NCBI GenBank assembly: GCA_020354555.1
Contig: CP070648.1
Span: forward strand, 4,723,889-4,775,012
Origin: Armatimonadota bacterium
GTDB taxonomy: Bacteria; Armatimonadota; Hebobacteria; GCA-020354555; CP070648
Direction of reading: 5' to 3'
DNA length: 51,124 nt
A model generated the notes under the pieces. The model saw only the letters and a list, made by a program, of their open reading frames with translations. It was not told the DNA's origin and did no database searches. This document shows positions 1-8,472 of this stretch, piece after piece (position 1 is the first letter of the stretch; every line of letters begins with the position of its first letter). Position numbers and translations under genes: made by a program.

Positions 1-678
1 GGCGGCGTGGAGGTCCATCAGCCCGCGCAGGGTCGAGAGGAAGTGGTGGCTGTGGATCGCGCGCTCGTAGGGTTTGACGTGCTGGGCGATTTCCTGCGCG
101 AGCGCGAGAAACCGGTCATCGTTTGCGGCGCGCGACAGTAGGACGAGACCGTCGAGGCAGTGCGAGTAGTTGGAGAAGACGGAAATGGCCGGCGATGGCG
201 CGCGGTCCACCGCACCCGCAGGAGAGAGCCAGTGGGGCGCGGTCATGAGGTAATACTCGCCGAGGCGAACCGCCGCGTCGAGTGTGCGGTCGTCGCCGAA
301 TACGGCGTGATGCTCCAACAGGCCGCGCAGGAGGAACGCGGTACCGGACATCTGCCACCAGTTCAGCGTGGATATCGCCTGGTCGCCACCGAAGTGGCCG
401 TCGGGTTTCTGGTGGCGAACGATGATCTCAGCGACCTCGTCCAGTTTCGGGTGCGGCCCGAAGGTCGGGGCCAGCGCGCTCAGCGCGCCCAGCCAGCGGC
501 CGGAGACATCGCCCCACCAATCCATCGTCCAGCGCGGCTCTCCGGGAACACGCTCGCCGGGGACTTGCGTCACATCGCTGGTGACCCAGGGGACGGAATA
601 CGGTTCATCCCAGAGCAATCGGTCCCGGCACATGGCCATGCGAGCGGCCAGTTCGCCTTTTGGCGTGATGCGAAGCAC
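1..678 (-). CDS. GH127-like (DUF1680-type) glycoside hydrolase, N-terminal part, cut by window edge
   Basis: The minus strand is open from a GTG at 678 to the window edge, giving 226 codons with no stop, so the C-terminal part lies outside. An AGGA stands a few bases before the GTG. Residues 54-65 read WWGDVSGRWLGA, and 88-99 carry a RHQKPDGHFGGD-like segment, followed by repeated helical pairs with the look of an alpha/alpha barrel. This resembles the N-terminal half of beta-L-arabinofuranosidase-like GH127/DUF1680 proteins, which cleave plant or microbial glycans. The catalytic Cys/Glu region would lie in the missing part, so activity cannot be judged. It follows the MoxR gene on the same strand after about 50 bases. 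The family call is from sequence feel only. Confidence 0.65.
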   Translation of the reverse strand, partial: MLRITPKGELAARMAMCRDRLLWDEPYSVPWVTSDVTQVPGERVPGEPRWTMDWWGDVSGRWLGALSALAPTFGPHPKLDEVAEIIVRHQKPDGHFGGDQAISTLNWWQMSGTAFLLRGLLEHHAVFGDDRTLDAAVRLGEYYLMTAPHWLSPAGAVDRAPSPAISVFSNYSHCLDGLVLLSRAANDDRFLALAQEIAQHVKPYERAIHSHHFLSTLRGLMDLHAA

Positions 679-729
679 AGCGGTTCCTGTTCTTGGCGGC
701 GTTCGGGCGGGCCGGTACAAGCCGCCCGC

Positions 730-1734
730 TCAGTCCACCGGAACTGACGAGAGTATCTCGGCGATGACGTCGGCGGCAGTTGTGCCGGCGATGCGCGCTT
801 CGGGGCGGACGATGATGCGGTGGCCGAGGACCGCCGGTGCGAGTCGTTTCAGGTGGTCGGGCAGCACGTAGTCCAGGCCCAAGACGGCGGCGAGGGCCTG
901 CGCCGTGCGGAAGAGGTAGAGCGACCCGCGCGGGCTGGCGCCGAGGTAAACCTGGGGGTGATTGCGCGTCCCGGCCACGAGGTCGAGGATATACTCCTGC
1001 GCGCGCTCTTCGACGCGCACCTCGCGCACGGCGTGCTGCATGGCGACGACGGTGGCGGCATCGGTTACCGCCTCGATGCGCCGGATCGGGTGTTCCCGCT
1101 GCTGCTCGAGCACGACCGAGCGCTCTACCTCGCGTTCGGGATAGCCGATGCGCAGCCGCATCATGAAGCGGTCGAGCTGCAATTCGGGGAGCGGGTACGT
1201 GCCCTCGTATTCGATGGGGTTCTCCGTCGCCATCACGACAAACGGCTGCGGCAGCCTGTGGGGCACGCCGTCCACGGTGACCTGCCCCTCCTCCATGCAT
1301 TCCAGGAGCGCTGACTGCGTTTTCGGGCTGGCGCGGTTGATCTCGTCGGCGAGCACGACGTTGGCGAACACCGGCCCGGCGACGAAGCGGAACTCCTGGC
1401 GCCCCTGGTCGTAGATGGAAACGCCGGTGACGTCGGAGGGTAGCAGGTCGGGAGTGAACTGGATGCGCTTGTACGTGCATCCCAGCGACGCCGCGAACGC
1501 CCGCGCGAGCATTGTCTTGCCCACGCCGGGCACGTCCTCGAACAGCACGTGGCCCGCGCACAACAGCGCGACGAGCGCATCCTCGATGACCTCGCGCTTG
1601 CCGAAGATGACGCGGGAGACGTTGTCAACGATGCGCGTGGCCGCAGCGGCGACCTGCGCAATCGTCATGCCGGGCGCCGCGGCCTCGACGGGATCCGCCT
1701 TTTGGCCCGGCTCCTCTGCGTTCTCTGACTGCAT
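730..1734 (-). CDS. MoxR-family AAA+ ATPase
   Basis: A 334-residue MoxR-type AAA+ ATPase. These act as chaperones that help insert cofactors or mature partner proteins, often next to VWA-domain proteins; no VWA gene is visible here. Walker A is EDVPGVGKT at about 66-74, Walker B with DEINR at about 130-134, and the family segment ATENPIEYEGTYPLPE lies at about 169-184, followed by the LDRF sensor region. An upstream in-frame GTG at 1908 would add 58 residues of low-complexity sequence and run into the ribosome site of the divergent gene, so I prefer the ATG at 1734. No good Shine-Dalgarno is seen at either start. The N-terminal 25 residues are acidic and probably unstructured. Confidence 0.9.
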   Translation of the reverse strand: MQSENAEEPGQKADPVEAAAPGMTIAQVAAAATRIVDNVSRVIFGKREVIEDALVALLCAGHVLFEDVPGVGKTMLARAFAASLGCTYKRIQFTPDLLPSDVTGVSIYDQGRQEFRFVAGPVFANVVLADEINRASPKTQSALLECMEEGQVTVDGVPHRLPQPFVVMATENPIEYEGTYPLPELQLDRFMMRLRIGYPEREVERSVVLEQQREHPIRRIEAVTDAATVVAMQHAVREVRVEERAQEYILDLVAGTRNHPQVYLGASPRGSLYLFRTAQALAAVLGLDYVLPDHLKRLAPAVLGHRIIVRPEARIAGTTAADVIAEILSSVPVD

Positions 1735-1919
1735 GGGGGAAGAGTTCGGCGGACGAGCGGGGCGCCCCTGCTCCGTCGGGCTGCGCGTGCGGATTCCGGT
1801 CTGCGCGAGGCCCGCGGCGTCGCAGGAAAACCAGTGCAATCGAGTCGAAAGAGCACCCGGCTGGGGGAGTGGGGTAGCCGGGACACGGGAGAGCTGCGTC
1901 GTCGCCACGGGAGGCTTTC

Positions 1920-3224
1920 ATGACCAACACCGCACAATCAAGTAATCGTTTGCTCGCCGGCGCGGCGCGGGTGGATGTCACCCCGCCGCTGGGGACGTGG
2001 CTGGCGGGGTATGCCGCGCCGGACCGTTTCGCTGATGCGGTTGATGATCCGCTCCATGCCACCGCGCTCGCTCTGGAGCAGGGCGATCAACGGGCCGCGT
2101 TGGTGGTGCTGGATTGGGTCATCGTCGAGGAAAAAGAGCGTTTCGCCATCGCGTCGGCGGTCGAGAAGCGGGCGGGCATACCTGCCGCTCACCTCGTCAT
2201 TCACGCGATCCAGACGCACTCGGCGCCACAAACGCAGTCCGTCTGGGGATTCCGCGAGCAGGACACGGCGTACACCGATTCGGTCCTGCCGCGGATCGTG
2301 GACTGCGTCTGCGAGGCGTGGTCGCAGCGCACGCCGGCGCGGTGCGGCGTCGGAGTCGGCCGGTGCGACGCCGGCGTCAACCGGCGCCAGATACTGGAGA
2401 ACGGGGAGGTCGTTCTGGGCGTCAACCCGTTCGGCGCGTACGATCCCGAGGTAACGCTGCTGAGATTCGATACCGCGGACGGTCACCTCGCGACGGTGGT
2501 GAACTACGGCGCGCACCCGACGACGCGCGGGGGGCAGCATCGCGCGGTATCGCGCGACTGGCCCGGGGTGGCGATTGACTTCGTCGCGGCGCGCACCGGC
2601 GGCAGCGTCATGTTCCTCAACGGCGTCGTCGGCGATGTCGCGCCGCGGAACACGCTGCCCGGTCCGCCGGGGTCGGTCGAGGTCGGCCAGGTGCTTGGGC
2701 GCGAGGCGGCGCGGGCGTTCGCAGCGATCGAATGTCGCGACAACGCGGAGTTGCACGTGCTGGCGGAGGAAGTGGCGTTGCCCCTCGCGCCGCTGGAGTC
2801 GCGCGAGCTGGCCGAGGAGCGGCTGAAGTCACTGCCTGAGGAGTCACAGGACTGGTTCGTGGTGGCATCGCGACAGCACTACCGGGCGGTTGTGGATGAG
2901 TGGGAGCGGGGCGAGGTGAAGACGCACCGGCCCTTCCTGTGGACGCTGCTGCGCATCGGCGACGCGGCGATCATACCGTTTCCCGGGGAACTCTTCGCCG
3001 AGATCGGGCTGCGGCTGAAGCAGTACTCGCCGTTCCCGCATACCGTCGTGGCGAGCACGACGAACGGGTCGCTCGGCTACCTGGTGACCCGCGAGGCGCG
3101 TGCCCGCGGCGGATTCGAGGTGATGGTCGCCGACACGATATACGGCGCGTACGTGCTCGACCACAGGATTGACGATTTCCTCGTCACGAAGGGGTTGGAG
3201 CTGCTGCGCAAGTTGCAGGGGTGA
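1920..3224 (+). CDS. Neutral/alkaline ceramidase-like hydrolase
   Basis: A 434-residue protein opening with AGAARVDVTPPLGTWLAGY, the typical N-terminus of the neutral/alkaline non-lysosomal ceramidase superfamily. Family members are zinc amidases; His segments fitting the zinc site are VIHAIQTHSAP (about residue 93-103) and NYGAHPTT. The region NGVVGDVAPR matches the conserved Gly-Asp stretch after the metal site. Full ceramidases are longer (about 650 residues), so this is the single-domain form common in environmental bacteria, and its substrate need not be ceramide. There is no signal peptide. GGAGG sits 5 bases before the ATG. It is divergent from moxR and convergent with DUF72. Confidence 0.8.
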   Translation: MTNTAQSSNRLLAGAARVDVTPPLGTWLAGYAAPDRFADAVDDPLHATALALEQGDQRAALVVLDWVIVEEKERFAIASAVEKRAGIPAAHLVIHAIQTHSAPQTQSVWGFREQDTAYTDSVLPRIVDCVCEAWSQRTPARCGVGVGRCDAGVNRRQILENGEVVLGVNPFGAYDPEVTLLRFDTADGHLATVVNYGAHPTTRGGQHRAVSRDWPGVAIDFVAARTGGSVMFLNGVVGDVAPRNTLPGPPGSVEVGQVLGREAARAFAAIECRDNAELHVLAEEVALPLAPLESRELAEERLKSLPEESQDWFVVASRQHYRAVVDEWERGEVKTHRPFLWTLLRIGDAAIIPFPGELFAEIGLRLKQYSPFPHTVVASTTNGSLGYLVTREARARGGFEVMVADTIYGAYVLDHRIDDFLVTKGLELLRKLQG

Positions 3225-3262
3225 CCAGGGTGGAGTCTCCGGGCGGGGGGCAAATCGCGGCC

Positions 3263-4195
3263 TCAGGATGCGCCGCGCCCGGGATGCGGCGCGCGGGAGC
3301 AGAAGGAGTCGCGGCCTTCGGCGGTCGGCGGGACGGCATCCAGGCGTTCCGCGAGCCGTCGCGCGTCGAACGGCGCGTGCCCCTCGCCGTCGTTGTCGAA
3401 GAAGAAGTAGACCTCGCGGCGGCGACGGGCGGTGGCGCGGTCGGTAGCCCGCACCGGGTCGTCCCACGCCTTGCCCGCCATCCACGCCCGCGCCCGCTCC
3501 GCCCACCAGTCGAGCTGCGCGTCGGTGTAGCGGCTGATGTATGTCTTGTCGTGGCCGTGCAGGCGGCAGTAGACGATGTCGGACGTGATCTCCTCGGCAT
3601 ACGGCCAGTTGCCGGCGGAGTCGGTGAGGACGAAGCCCACGCCGCGCTCGGCCAGCATGTCGAACATCTCGCGCCGAATCATCTTGCGGCTGCGCACTTC
3701 CATGGCGTGGGCGAGCGGCCCTTCGTGGGCGCTTTCCACACACGGCGCCTTGACTTTGTCGTCGTGGTGGCGCGCAAGGCGCTGGGCGGCATCGCTGTCC
3801 CGGGGCAGCCAATCGAGGAACCGCTGAAACACATCGGGCTGCCATTCCATGCCCGGCGGCAGTTGCCACAGAATGGGCCCGAGGGTGTCGCGTAACTCGA
3901 GGACGCCGCTGGCGAAGAAGTTGGCGAGCGGCACGCGATCCTGCAGCCGGGTGATGTGCGTGATGAAGCGGTTGCCTTTGACGGCCCAGCGAAACGCCCG
4001 GGCGCCCCGCGTCTCGCGATAGCGCGCCCAAGTTTCCGCCGCCACCGTCCCGTAGAAGCTGGCGTTCAACTCGACGGCGTTGTACTGGCTGATGGCGAAG
4101 TCGCGCCAGCGCGCTTTGGGCAGTTCCGTGGGATAGAACACCCCCTGCCAGTGGCTGTAGGAGAACCCGCTGATTCCGACCCAGGCTGCGGTCAT
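3263..4195 (-). CDS. DUF72 family protein
   Basis: A 310-residue protein with the DUF72 pattern: start GISGFSYSHWQGVFYP, the TIM-barrel segment FRWAVKGNRFITH, LGPILWQLPP near the middle, and a late YCRLHGHD plus YFFFDNDGEGHAPF block. The biochemical role of the family is not established. I take the ATG at 4195, directly before the conserved part; the longer frame to 4246 adds arginine-rich codons with no support. It converges on the ceramidase-like gene and is divergent from the arsenic operon, so it does not share that operator. The C-terminal 15 residues are Arg/Pro-rich and may be ragged. Confidence 0.85.
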   Translation of the reverse strand: MTAAWVGISGFSYSHWQGVFYPTELPKARWRDFAISQYNAVELNASFYGTVAAETWARYRETRGARAFRWAVKGNRFITHITRLQDRVPLANFFASGVLELRDTLGPILWQLPPGMEWQPDVFQRFLDWLPRDSDAAQRLARHHDDKVKAPCVESAHEGPLAHAMEVRSRKMIRREMFDMLAERGVGFVLTDSAGNWPYAEEITSDIVYCRLHGHDKTYISRYTDAQLDWWAERARAWMAGKAWDDPVRATDRATARRRREVYFFFDNDGEGHAPFDARRLAERLDAVPPTAEGRDSFCSRAPHPGRGAS

Positions 4196-4322
4196 GGTGT
4201 GTGCTTCGTGAGCGGACACCGCGCTCCTGCCGCGGCGGCGCCGCAAAGCCTCGCGGCCCGCAGCGCGGCGGCGCCCGAGGACTCACGGCGCGTTTCATCG
4301 CACCGCCGGGCCCCGCGCTGCC

Positions 4323-4352
4323 TTGACAACTCGAGGACTTGCCCGCTATGAT
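4323..4352 (+). promoter_or_regulatory. Sigma70-type promoter of arsR-acr3-arsM
   Basis: TTGACA at 4323-4328 and TATGAT at 4347-4352 are separated by 18 bases. This is the closest match to the housekeeping consensus in the window. The predicted transcript start falls near 4359, only about 17 bases before the arsR ATG. Confidence 0.75.
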
Positions 4353-4377
4353 ATATGCGGATTGGCGCATATATCAT
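4348..4377 (+). promoter_or_regulatory. ArsR operator, perfect 12-bp inverted repeat
   Basis: ATGATATATGCG at 4348-4359 is repeated perfectly inverted as CGCATATATCAT at 4366-4377 with a 6-base spacer. The left arm covers most of the -10 hexamer and the right arm ends on the first two bases of the arsR start codon. ArsR dimers bind such dyads and release them on binding arsenite, so occupancy here would block both polymerase and the start of the transcript. The assignment to ArsR is inferred from position. Confidence 0.8.
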
Positions 4378-4768
4378 GCGGAGCCTGAATCGCATATTGC
4401 GCGCGCTGGCGGATCCGACGCGGGTGCGCATACTGGCGCTGCTGGACGGGCGCGACGAGCTGTGCGTGTGCGAGATCGTGGACGCGCTGCGGCTGCCGCA
4501 GTACGCGGTCTCGCGCCACCTGCGCGCGCTCCGCGCGGTGGGCCTGGTGTCCGCGCGGCGGCAGGGGCGCTGGATGCACTATCGCCTGCACCGCGACATG
4601 CGCGCCGCCGACCGCGCGCTTGCGGCGGCGGTGTGCGCGCGCGCGCAGGCGGAGTCCGCGGTGCGTGCAGATGTGCGCCGGCTGACCAAGTGCTTGCGCC
4701 CGCGCCGCGGGCGCACCTGCCGCATCGTCAGCGAACGCGAGCCGAAGGAGACATCCCATCGTGGCTGA
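4376..4768 (+). CDS. arsR: ArsR/SmtB-family arsenic-responsive repressor
   Basis: A 130-residue winged-helix repressor. The arsenite site is visible as ELCVCEI with Cys30 and Cys32 in the classic ELCVC position at the head of the recognition region, followed by the helix-turn-helix [18 protein letters not shown]. Two more Cys lie near the C-terminus. I start at ATG 4376 because [15 protein letters not shown] is the usual family opening; ATG 4355 lies upstream of or at the predicted transcript start and inside the operator. With that promoter the mRNA leader is about 17 bases and has no Shine-Dalgarno, so translation may be nearly leaderless. Its end overlaps the acr3 start by 8 bases. Confidence 0.93.
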   Translation: MRSLNRILRALADPTRVRILALLDGRDELCVCEIVDALRLPQYAVSRHLRALRAVGLVSARRQGRWMHYRLHRDMRAADRALAAAVCARAQAESAVRADVRRLTKCLRPRRGRTCRIVSEREPKETSHRG

Positions 4769-5825
4769 ACAGACGGGGCCGCCCAAGCTCGGCTTCCTAG
4801 ATCGTTATCTGACCCTCTGGATATTCCTCGGGATGGCGGTCGGCGTGGGCCTGGGATACGTAGCGCCGGGCGTTGTGGGCCTGATCACGCGCTTCCAGGT
4901 CGGTACGACCTCAATCCCCATCGCCGTGGGGCTGATCCTGATGATGTACCCGCCGCTGGCGAAGGTGCGCTACGAGGAGCTGGGGGCCGTGTTCCGCAAC
5001 CGGCGAGTGCTGGTGCTCGCGCTCATCATGAACTGGATCGTCGGGCCCATCGTGATGTTCGTGCTGGCGATCTTGCTGCTGCGCGGCATGCCTGAGTACA
5101 TGGTTGGGGTGATCCTGGTCGGCCTGGCGCGGTGCATTGCGATGGTGCTGGTGTGGAACGACCTGGCGAAGGGCGACACGGAGTACGTCGCCGGGCTAGT
5201 GGCATTCAACGCGCTGTTCCAGGTACTCACGTACTCGGTGTACGCATACATCTTCATCACCGTGCTGCCGCCGTTGCTCGGGCTGAGCGGCGCGGTGGTG
5301 CGGGTCTCGATGGGGGAGATCGCACGCAGCGTCTTCATCTACCTCGGCATTCCCTTCCTCGGCGGCGTGATCACGCGGTTCAGCCTGATTCGCCTGAAGG
5401 ACAAGCAGTGGTATCACGAGCGTTTCATCCCGCGCATCAGCCCCATCACCCTCATCGCGCTCCTATTCACGATTCTCGTCATGTTCTCGCTTAAGGGCGA
5501 GTATATCGTGCGCCTGCCGCTGGACGTCATTCGGGTGGCGATACCGCTGTTAATATACTTCGTGGTGATGTGGCTGGCGACGTTCTTCCTGGCCATGCGC
5601 ATGGGGGCGGACTATCCCAAGACCGCGACGCTGGCGTTCACCGCCGCGAGCAATGATTTCGAGCTTGCCATCGCGGTCGCGGTGGCCGTCTTCGGCATTG
5701 AGTCCGGGCAGGCGTTCGCCACCGTCATCGGCCCGCTGGTCGAGGTGCCGGTGCTGGTCAGCCTGGTCAATGTGTCGCTGGCTTTTCGACGGCGGTATTT
5801 CGCCGCGGCGGCGCGACGGATCTGA
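4761..5825 (+). CDS. acr3: ACR3-family arsenite efflux permease
   Basis: A 354-residue, roughly ten-helix membrane protein of the ACR3/bile-acid transporter superfamily, exporting arsenite from the cytoplasm. The ACR3 signature [16 protein letters not shown] contains the conserved Cys needed for transport, and the late helix has the [19 protein letters not shown] block. It begins with GTG at 4761 after AAGGAG, overlapping the end of arsR, so the two are translationally coupled. It is under the arsR operator. The length is normal for the family. Confidence 0.93.
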   Translation: MAEQTGPPKLGFLDRYLTLWIFLGMAVGVGLGYVAPGVVGLITRFQVGTTSIPIAVGLILMMYPPLAKVRYEELGAVFRNRRVLVLALIMNWIVGPIVMFVLAILLLRGMPEYMVGVILVGLARCIAMVLVWNDLAKGDTEYVAGLVAFNALFQVLTYSVYAYIFITVLPPLLGLSGAVVRVSMGEIARSVFIYLGIPFLGGVITRFSLIRLKDKQWYHERFIPRISPITLIALLFTILVMFSLKGEYIVRLPLDVIRVAIPLLIYFVVMWLATFFLAMRMGADYPKTATLAFTAASNDFELAIAVAVAVFGIESGQAFATVIGPLVEVPVLVSLVNVSLAFRRRYFAAAARRI

Positions 5826-5991
5826 AGGGCGCGGCGAGTTGAGGTAGTGGATGCACAGCGCGACGCTCCCGAGATGCCAGGGGGTGTGACTGCCCGAGGC
5901 GAAGACGACCGGATAAGGATTGAGCAACGTCTGAGGGCATACCGCAGGCCGCCCTTTGGGCGATAGGCGGCGCTCGCGGAAGGAGTGATGC

Positions 5992-6789
5992 GTGAGCAAG
6001 CGCGACAGCCGGAAGAAGGAATGGGTGCGAGAGCGTTACGGCGCCATCGCGGCGGGGAAGAGTTGTTGTAGCGCATCATCGTGCTGTGACGCGGCAGCGG
6101 CCACGGCGGCCAAGCTCGGTTACGGCGTGAACGAACTGGCCGAGGCCCCGCAAGGGGCGAACCTCGGCCTCGGCAGCGGCAACCCGCTGGCGCTGGACAC
6201 CGTCGCGCCGGGCGAGATCGTTCTCGACCTCGGTTCCGGCGCGGGATTCGACGCGTTCCTCGCCGCTGCGCGCGTGGGCCCGACCGGCCGCGTGATCGGG
6301 GTGGACATGACTCCCGAGATGATCGAGAAGGCGCGCGCCAACGCCGAGCGAGCCGGCTGCGACAACGTCGAGTTCCGCCTCGGCGACATCGAGGCGTTGC
6401 CGGTCGAGGACGACTCGATTGACCTCGTTATCAGCAACTGCGTCCTGAACCTGGTGCCGAACAAGGCACAAGCCTTCCGCGAGATCGCGCGCGTGCTCAA
6501 GCCGGGCGGGCGCGCGGCGATCGCGGACATCGTGCTCGACAAGCCGCTACCGGAGGCGCTGCAGGACGATCCCGAATTGTACTGCTCGTGCGTCGGCGGT
6601 GCCATCCCGCGCGCCGAGTATCTCGAGGGGCTGGAGGCGGCGGGGTTGGTGGAGGTTCGGGTGGTCTCCGAGGCCGATGCGGCCGCATTGCTGGCGGATG
6701 ACTGCTGTGAGTGCGGCACCGCGGCGAGCGACTTCACCGGCGTGGCGACGAGCATCCACGTGACGGGTCGCAAGCCGAAGCGGGACTGA
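5992..6789 (+). CDS. arsM: Arsenite S-adenosylmethionine methyltransferase
   Basis: A 265-residue class I methyltransferase that methylates trivalent arsenic. The segment YGVNELAEAPQGANLGLG precedes the SAM site LDLGSGAGFD (about 79-88). Cys149 (SNCVLNL) and Cys199 (LYCSCVGG) match the two Cys that bind arsenite in ArsM enzymes; further Cys pairs occur at 25-26 and 31-32 and as a DDCCEC run near the C-terminus, which is typical of the family. Start is GTG at 5992 after AAGGAG. It follows acr3 by 166 bases; the gap holds no other gene I can support, and operon membership is likely. Together with acr3 it offers both export and volatilisation of arsenic. Confidence 0.93.
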   Translation: MSKRDSRKKEWVRERYGAIAAGKSCCSASSCCDAAAATAAKLGYGVNELAEAPQGANLGLGSGNPLALDTVAPGEIVLDLGSGAGFDAFLAAARVGPTGRVIGVDMTPEMIEKARANAERAGCDNVEFRLGDIEALPVEDDSIDLVISNCVLNLVPNKAQAFREIARVLKPGGRAAIADIVLDKPLPEALQDDPELYCSCVGGAIPRAEYLEGLEAAGLVEVRVVSEADAAALLADDCCECGTAASDFTGVATSIHVTGRKPKRD

Positions 6790-6847
6790 CTTGCGCATGC
6801 AATCTGTTGGGGGGTACGGCTGACTGACGTGCGGCGCCGGCGGGCCC

Positions 6848-8095
6848 TCAGTACGCCCGCCGTATCGCCTCTTCCCACAACGCGAGCTTGATTTGCTTTG
6901 CCGCTTCCGCGGCGAGTTCATCGAGGCTCGCATTGTGGAACTCCGAGTCGCCGGGGAGCACGGTGACGACAGGTTCCCCGCGCGCGAGGACGGCCGCTCG
7001 CGCACCTCCGTTGACGACGCGCACCTCGTACATCTGGAGATTGGCGAGGATCAGTCGGCGCAGGTCGGTTGCCGCCTTCTCGGCACGCTGCTGAGGCGAG
7101 CGCCCGTCGGCCTCGACGGCCGGCTCGAAGATGACGCGGTCGTCGAGCTTGACGCGCCCGATGGTCCGGCCGTTCTCCTCCAGCGACTCCGCCTTGGTCT
7201 GCAGGGTGCTCAGCACAAGCCGCGGGTTGAGGTCAACGTCCATGTCCGTGAGCTGGTGAAGCACCGCGCGCGCGCGCCGCTGAGGGTCGGGGTGAGTTTG
7301 GAAGATGCCCAGCTCCACGTACGGGCGCGTGAGCTCCATGTGCGCCAGCCCTTGGATCACGGTGAGCATCGCAATGGGGTAATAGCCGGCCTCGTGGAGA
7401 TAGACGACGGCATTGGTGTCGGCTTGGGTTTCCGCCTCCCGGCTGTAGCCGCTGAGGATTCCGGTCTTGAGCAGGCTGCCGACGAGCACGACGTCGCCGG
7501 GGTCCACATTATCGCCGGCCAGGACCGCGGCAATGACCGCCAAGGCCAGCTTGCTATTCATCTTCGCCTCGCGGCGGGCGAGATCCAGTCCGTGCTTGAG
7601 GCAGACGTGAGCCATCTCGTGGGCGATGACCGCCGCCAGTTCGTCCTCAGACTCGACGGCCTCGAGCAGCGGCTTGGTGATGTACATGAACCCGCCGGGC
7701 AGGGCGAAGGCGTTGATGCCGCCCTTCTCGAGGATCTTCGGCTGGTACTCCATCGCGGGTCGTTCGGTGTGCACCGCGAGGCGCTGGATGATCTTGACGA
7801 CGCGCTCGAGCGCCGCCGGATCATCGAGCACCTTGAATTCCTTCTCGATCTCCTCCGCAGCGCGCGCGCCGACCTCGAGTTCGGCCGGAGTGGCCTTGCC
7901 GCCGTCCGCGGCGGGCGGCGGAGCGTCCGGGGTCGCGACTGCCGTCTCCGCCGCGGGTTGCTGCGCTGGCGCGGGGGCAGGTGTCTCGCTGTCAGCGACG
8001 GCGAGAATGGAGAACGCGGCGAGGGCTACGAGGAGCATGGCCGCCGCGCCGTACTGGATTGGTCGAGATTTCCTCACGCTGCGGCTCACTTCCAC
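6848..8095 (-). CDS. M48-family zinc metallopeptidase with N-terminal membrane anchor
   Basis: A 415-residue protein with an N-terminal hydrophobic segment (about 15-34), an Ala/Pro-rich linker to about 68, and an M48 peptidase domain. The zinc site is HEMAH at about 159-163 and the third ligand is probably Glu222 in EAETQAD. A QTHPDPQRRA segment typical of M48 follows. This is the periplasmic Ste24/HtpX-like group linked to outer-membrane or envelope protein quality control. The first start is GTG 8095; GTG 8089 is also possible and neither has a clear ribosome site. The C-terminal 130 residues carry no domain I recognise. It converges on arsM. Confidence 0.88.
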   Translation of the reverse strand: MEVSRSVRKSRPIQYGAAAMLLVALAAFSILAVADSETPAPAPAQQPAAETAVATPDAPPPAADGGKATPAELEVGARAAEEIEKEFKVLDDPAALERVVKIIQRLAVHTERPAMEYQPKILEKGGINAFALPGGFMYITKPLLEAVESEDELAAVIAHEMAHVCLKHGLDLARREAKMNSKLALAVIAAVLAGDNVDPGDVVLVGSLLKTGILSGYSREAETQADTNAVVYLHEAGYYPIAMLTVIQGLAHMELTRPYVELGIFQTHPDPQRRARAVLHQLTDMDVDLNPRLVLSTLQTKAESLEENGRTIGRVKLDDRVIFEPAVEADGRSPQQRAEKAATDLRRLILANLQMYEVRVVNGGARAAVLARGEPVVTVLPGDSEFHNASLDELAAEAAKQIKLALWEEAIRRAY

Positions 8096-8332
8096 TTATC
8101 GAGGACCCGGGCACGTCCCGCGCGGCACCGGGACCTCGTCCCGAACAGAATTGCCGATCACCGTGTGACCGGTTTGATGGTCGCCGACGCGACAAAACCC
8201 GATTAGAGTATACCACAAAGTATGGAACCTAAACAGAGGCATGGGACGATGCAGCAGCACACTCACATGGCTATCGCAATCATAGATCGGCAGACCAGCG
8301 GCCGTACCCACGCCGAAGGCTGGCGGAGCCGT

Positions 8333-8386
8333 GGAGTTTCGGGCAGCATGGCGGCGACGCGGGCGAAGCCGCCGCACCGAAACTCC
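8333..8386 (+). repeat. Nested inverted repeat in leader of the unknown gene
   Basis: GGAGTTTCGG at 8333-8342 is perfectly inverted at 8377-8386. Inside lies a second stem, GGCGGC at 8350-8355 with GCCGCC at 8368-8373. As RNA this would give a long two-part hairpin. Confidence 0.7.
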
Positions 8387-8393
8387 TCCGGAG

Positions 8394-8448
8394 TGGGGTT
8401 TTGCCGCGACGTGCGCGGCCTCCCGCCCCGCAATGCCGCAAGACCCCA
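8394..8448 (+). repeat. Second inverted repeat in the same leader, with an alternative stem
   Basis: TGGGGTTTTGCCGC at 8394-8407 pairs with GCCGCAAGACCCCA at 8435-8448 apart from one mismatch and one G-T pair. The GCCGCG at 8403-8408 can instead pair locally with CGCGGC at 8414-8419, so two exclusive folds are possible. It ends 7 bases before the AAAGGA ribosome site of the following gene. Confidence 0.6.
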
Positions 8449-8472
8449 TCAGCGAAAGGATATGTGCGCGCA

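Noticed and set aside
1735-1908. Longer N-terminus for the MoxR ATPase
   Set aside because: The added residues are not MoxR-like, no ribosome site supports GTG 1908, and the segment reaches the control region of the divergent gene.
5826-5991. A gene on the minus strand opposite the acr3-arsM gap
   Set aside because: The frame runs on into antisense of acr3 and shows no family motif; it is best seen as a shadow.
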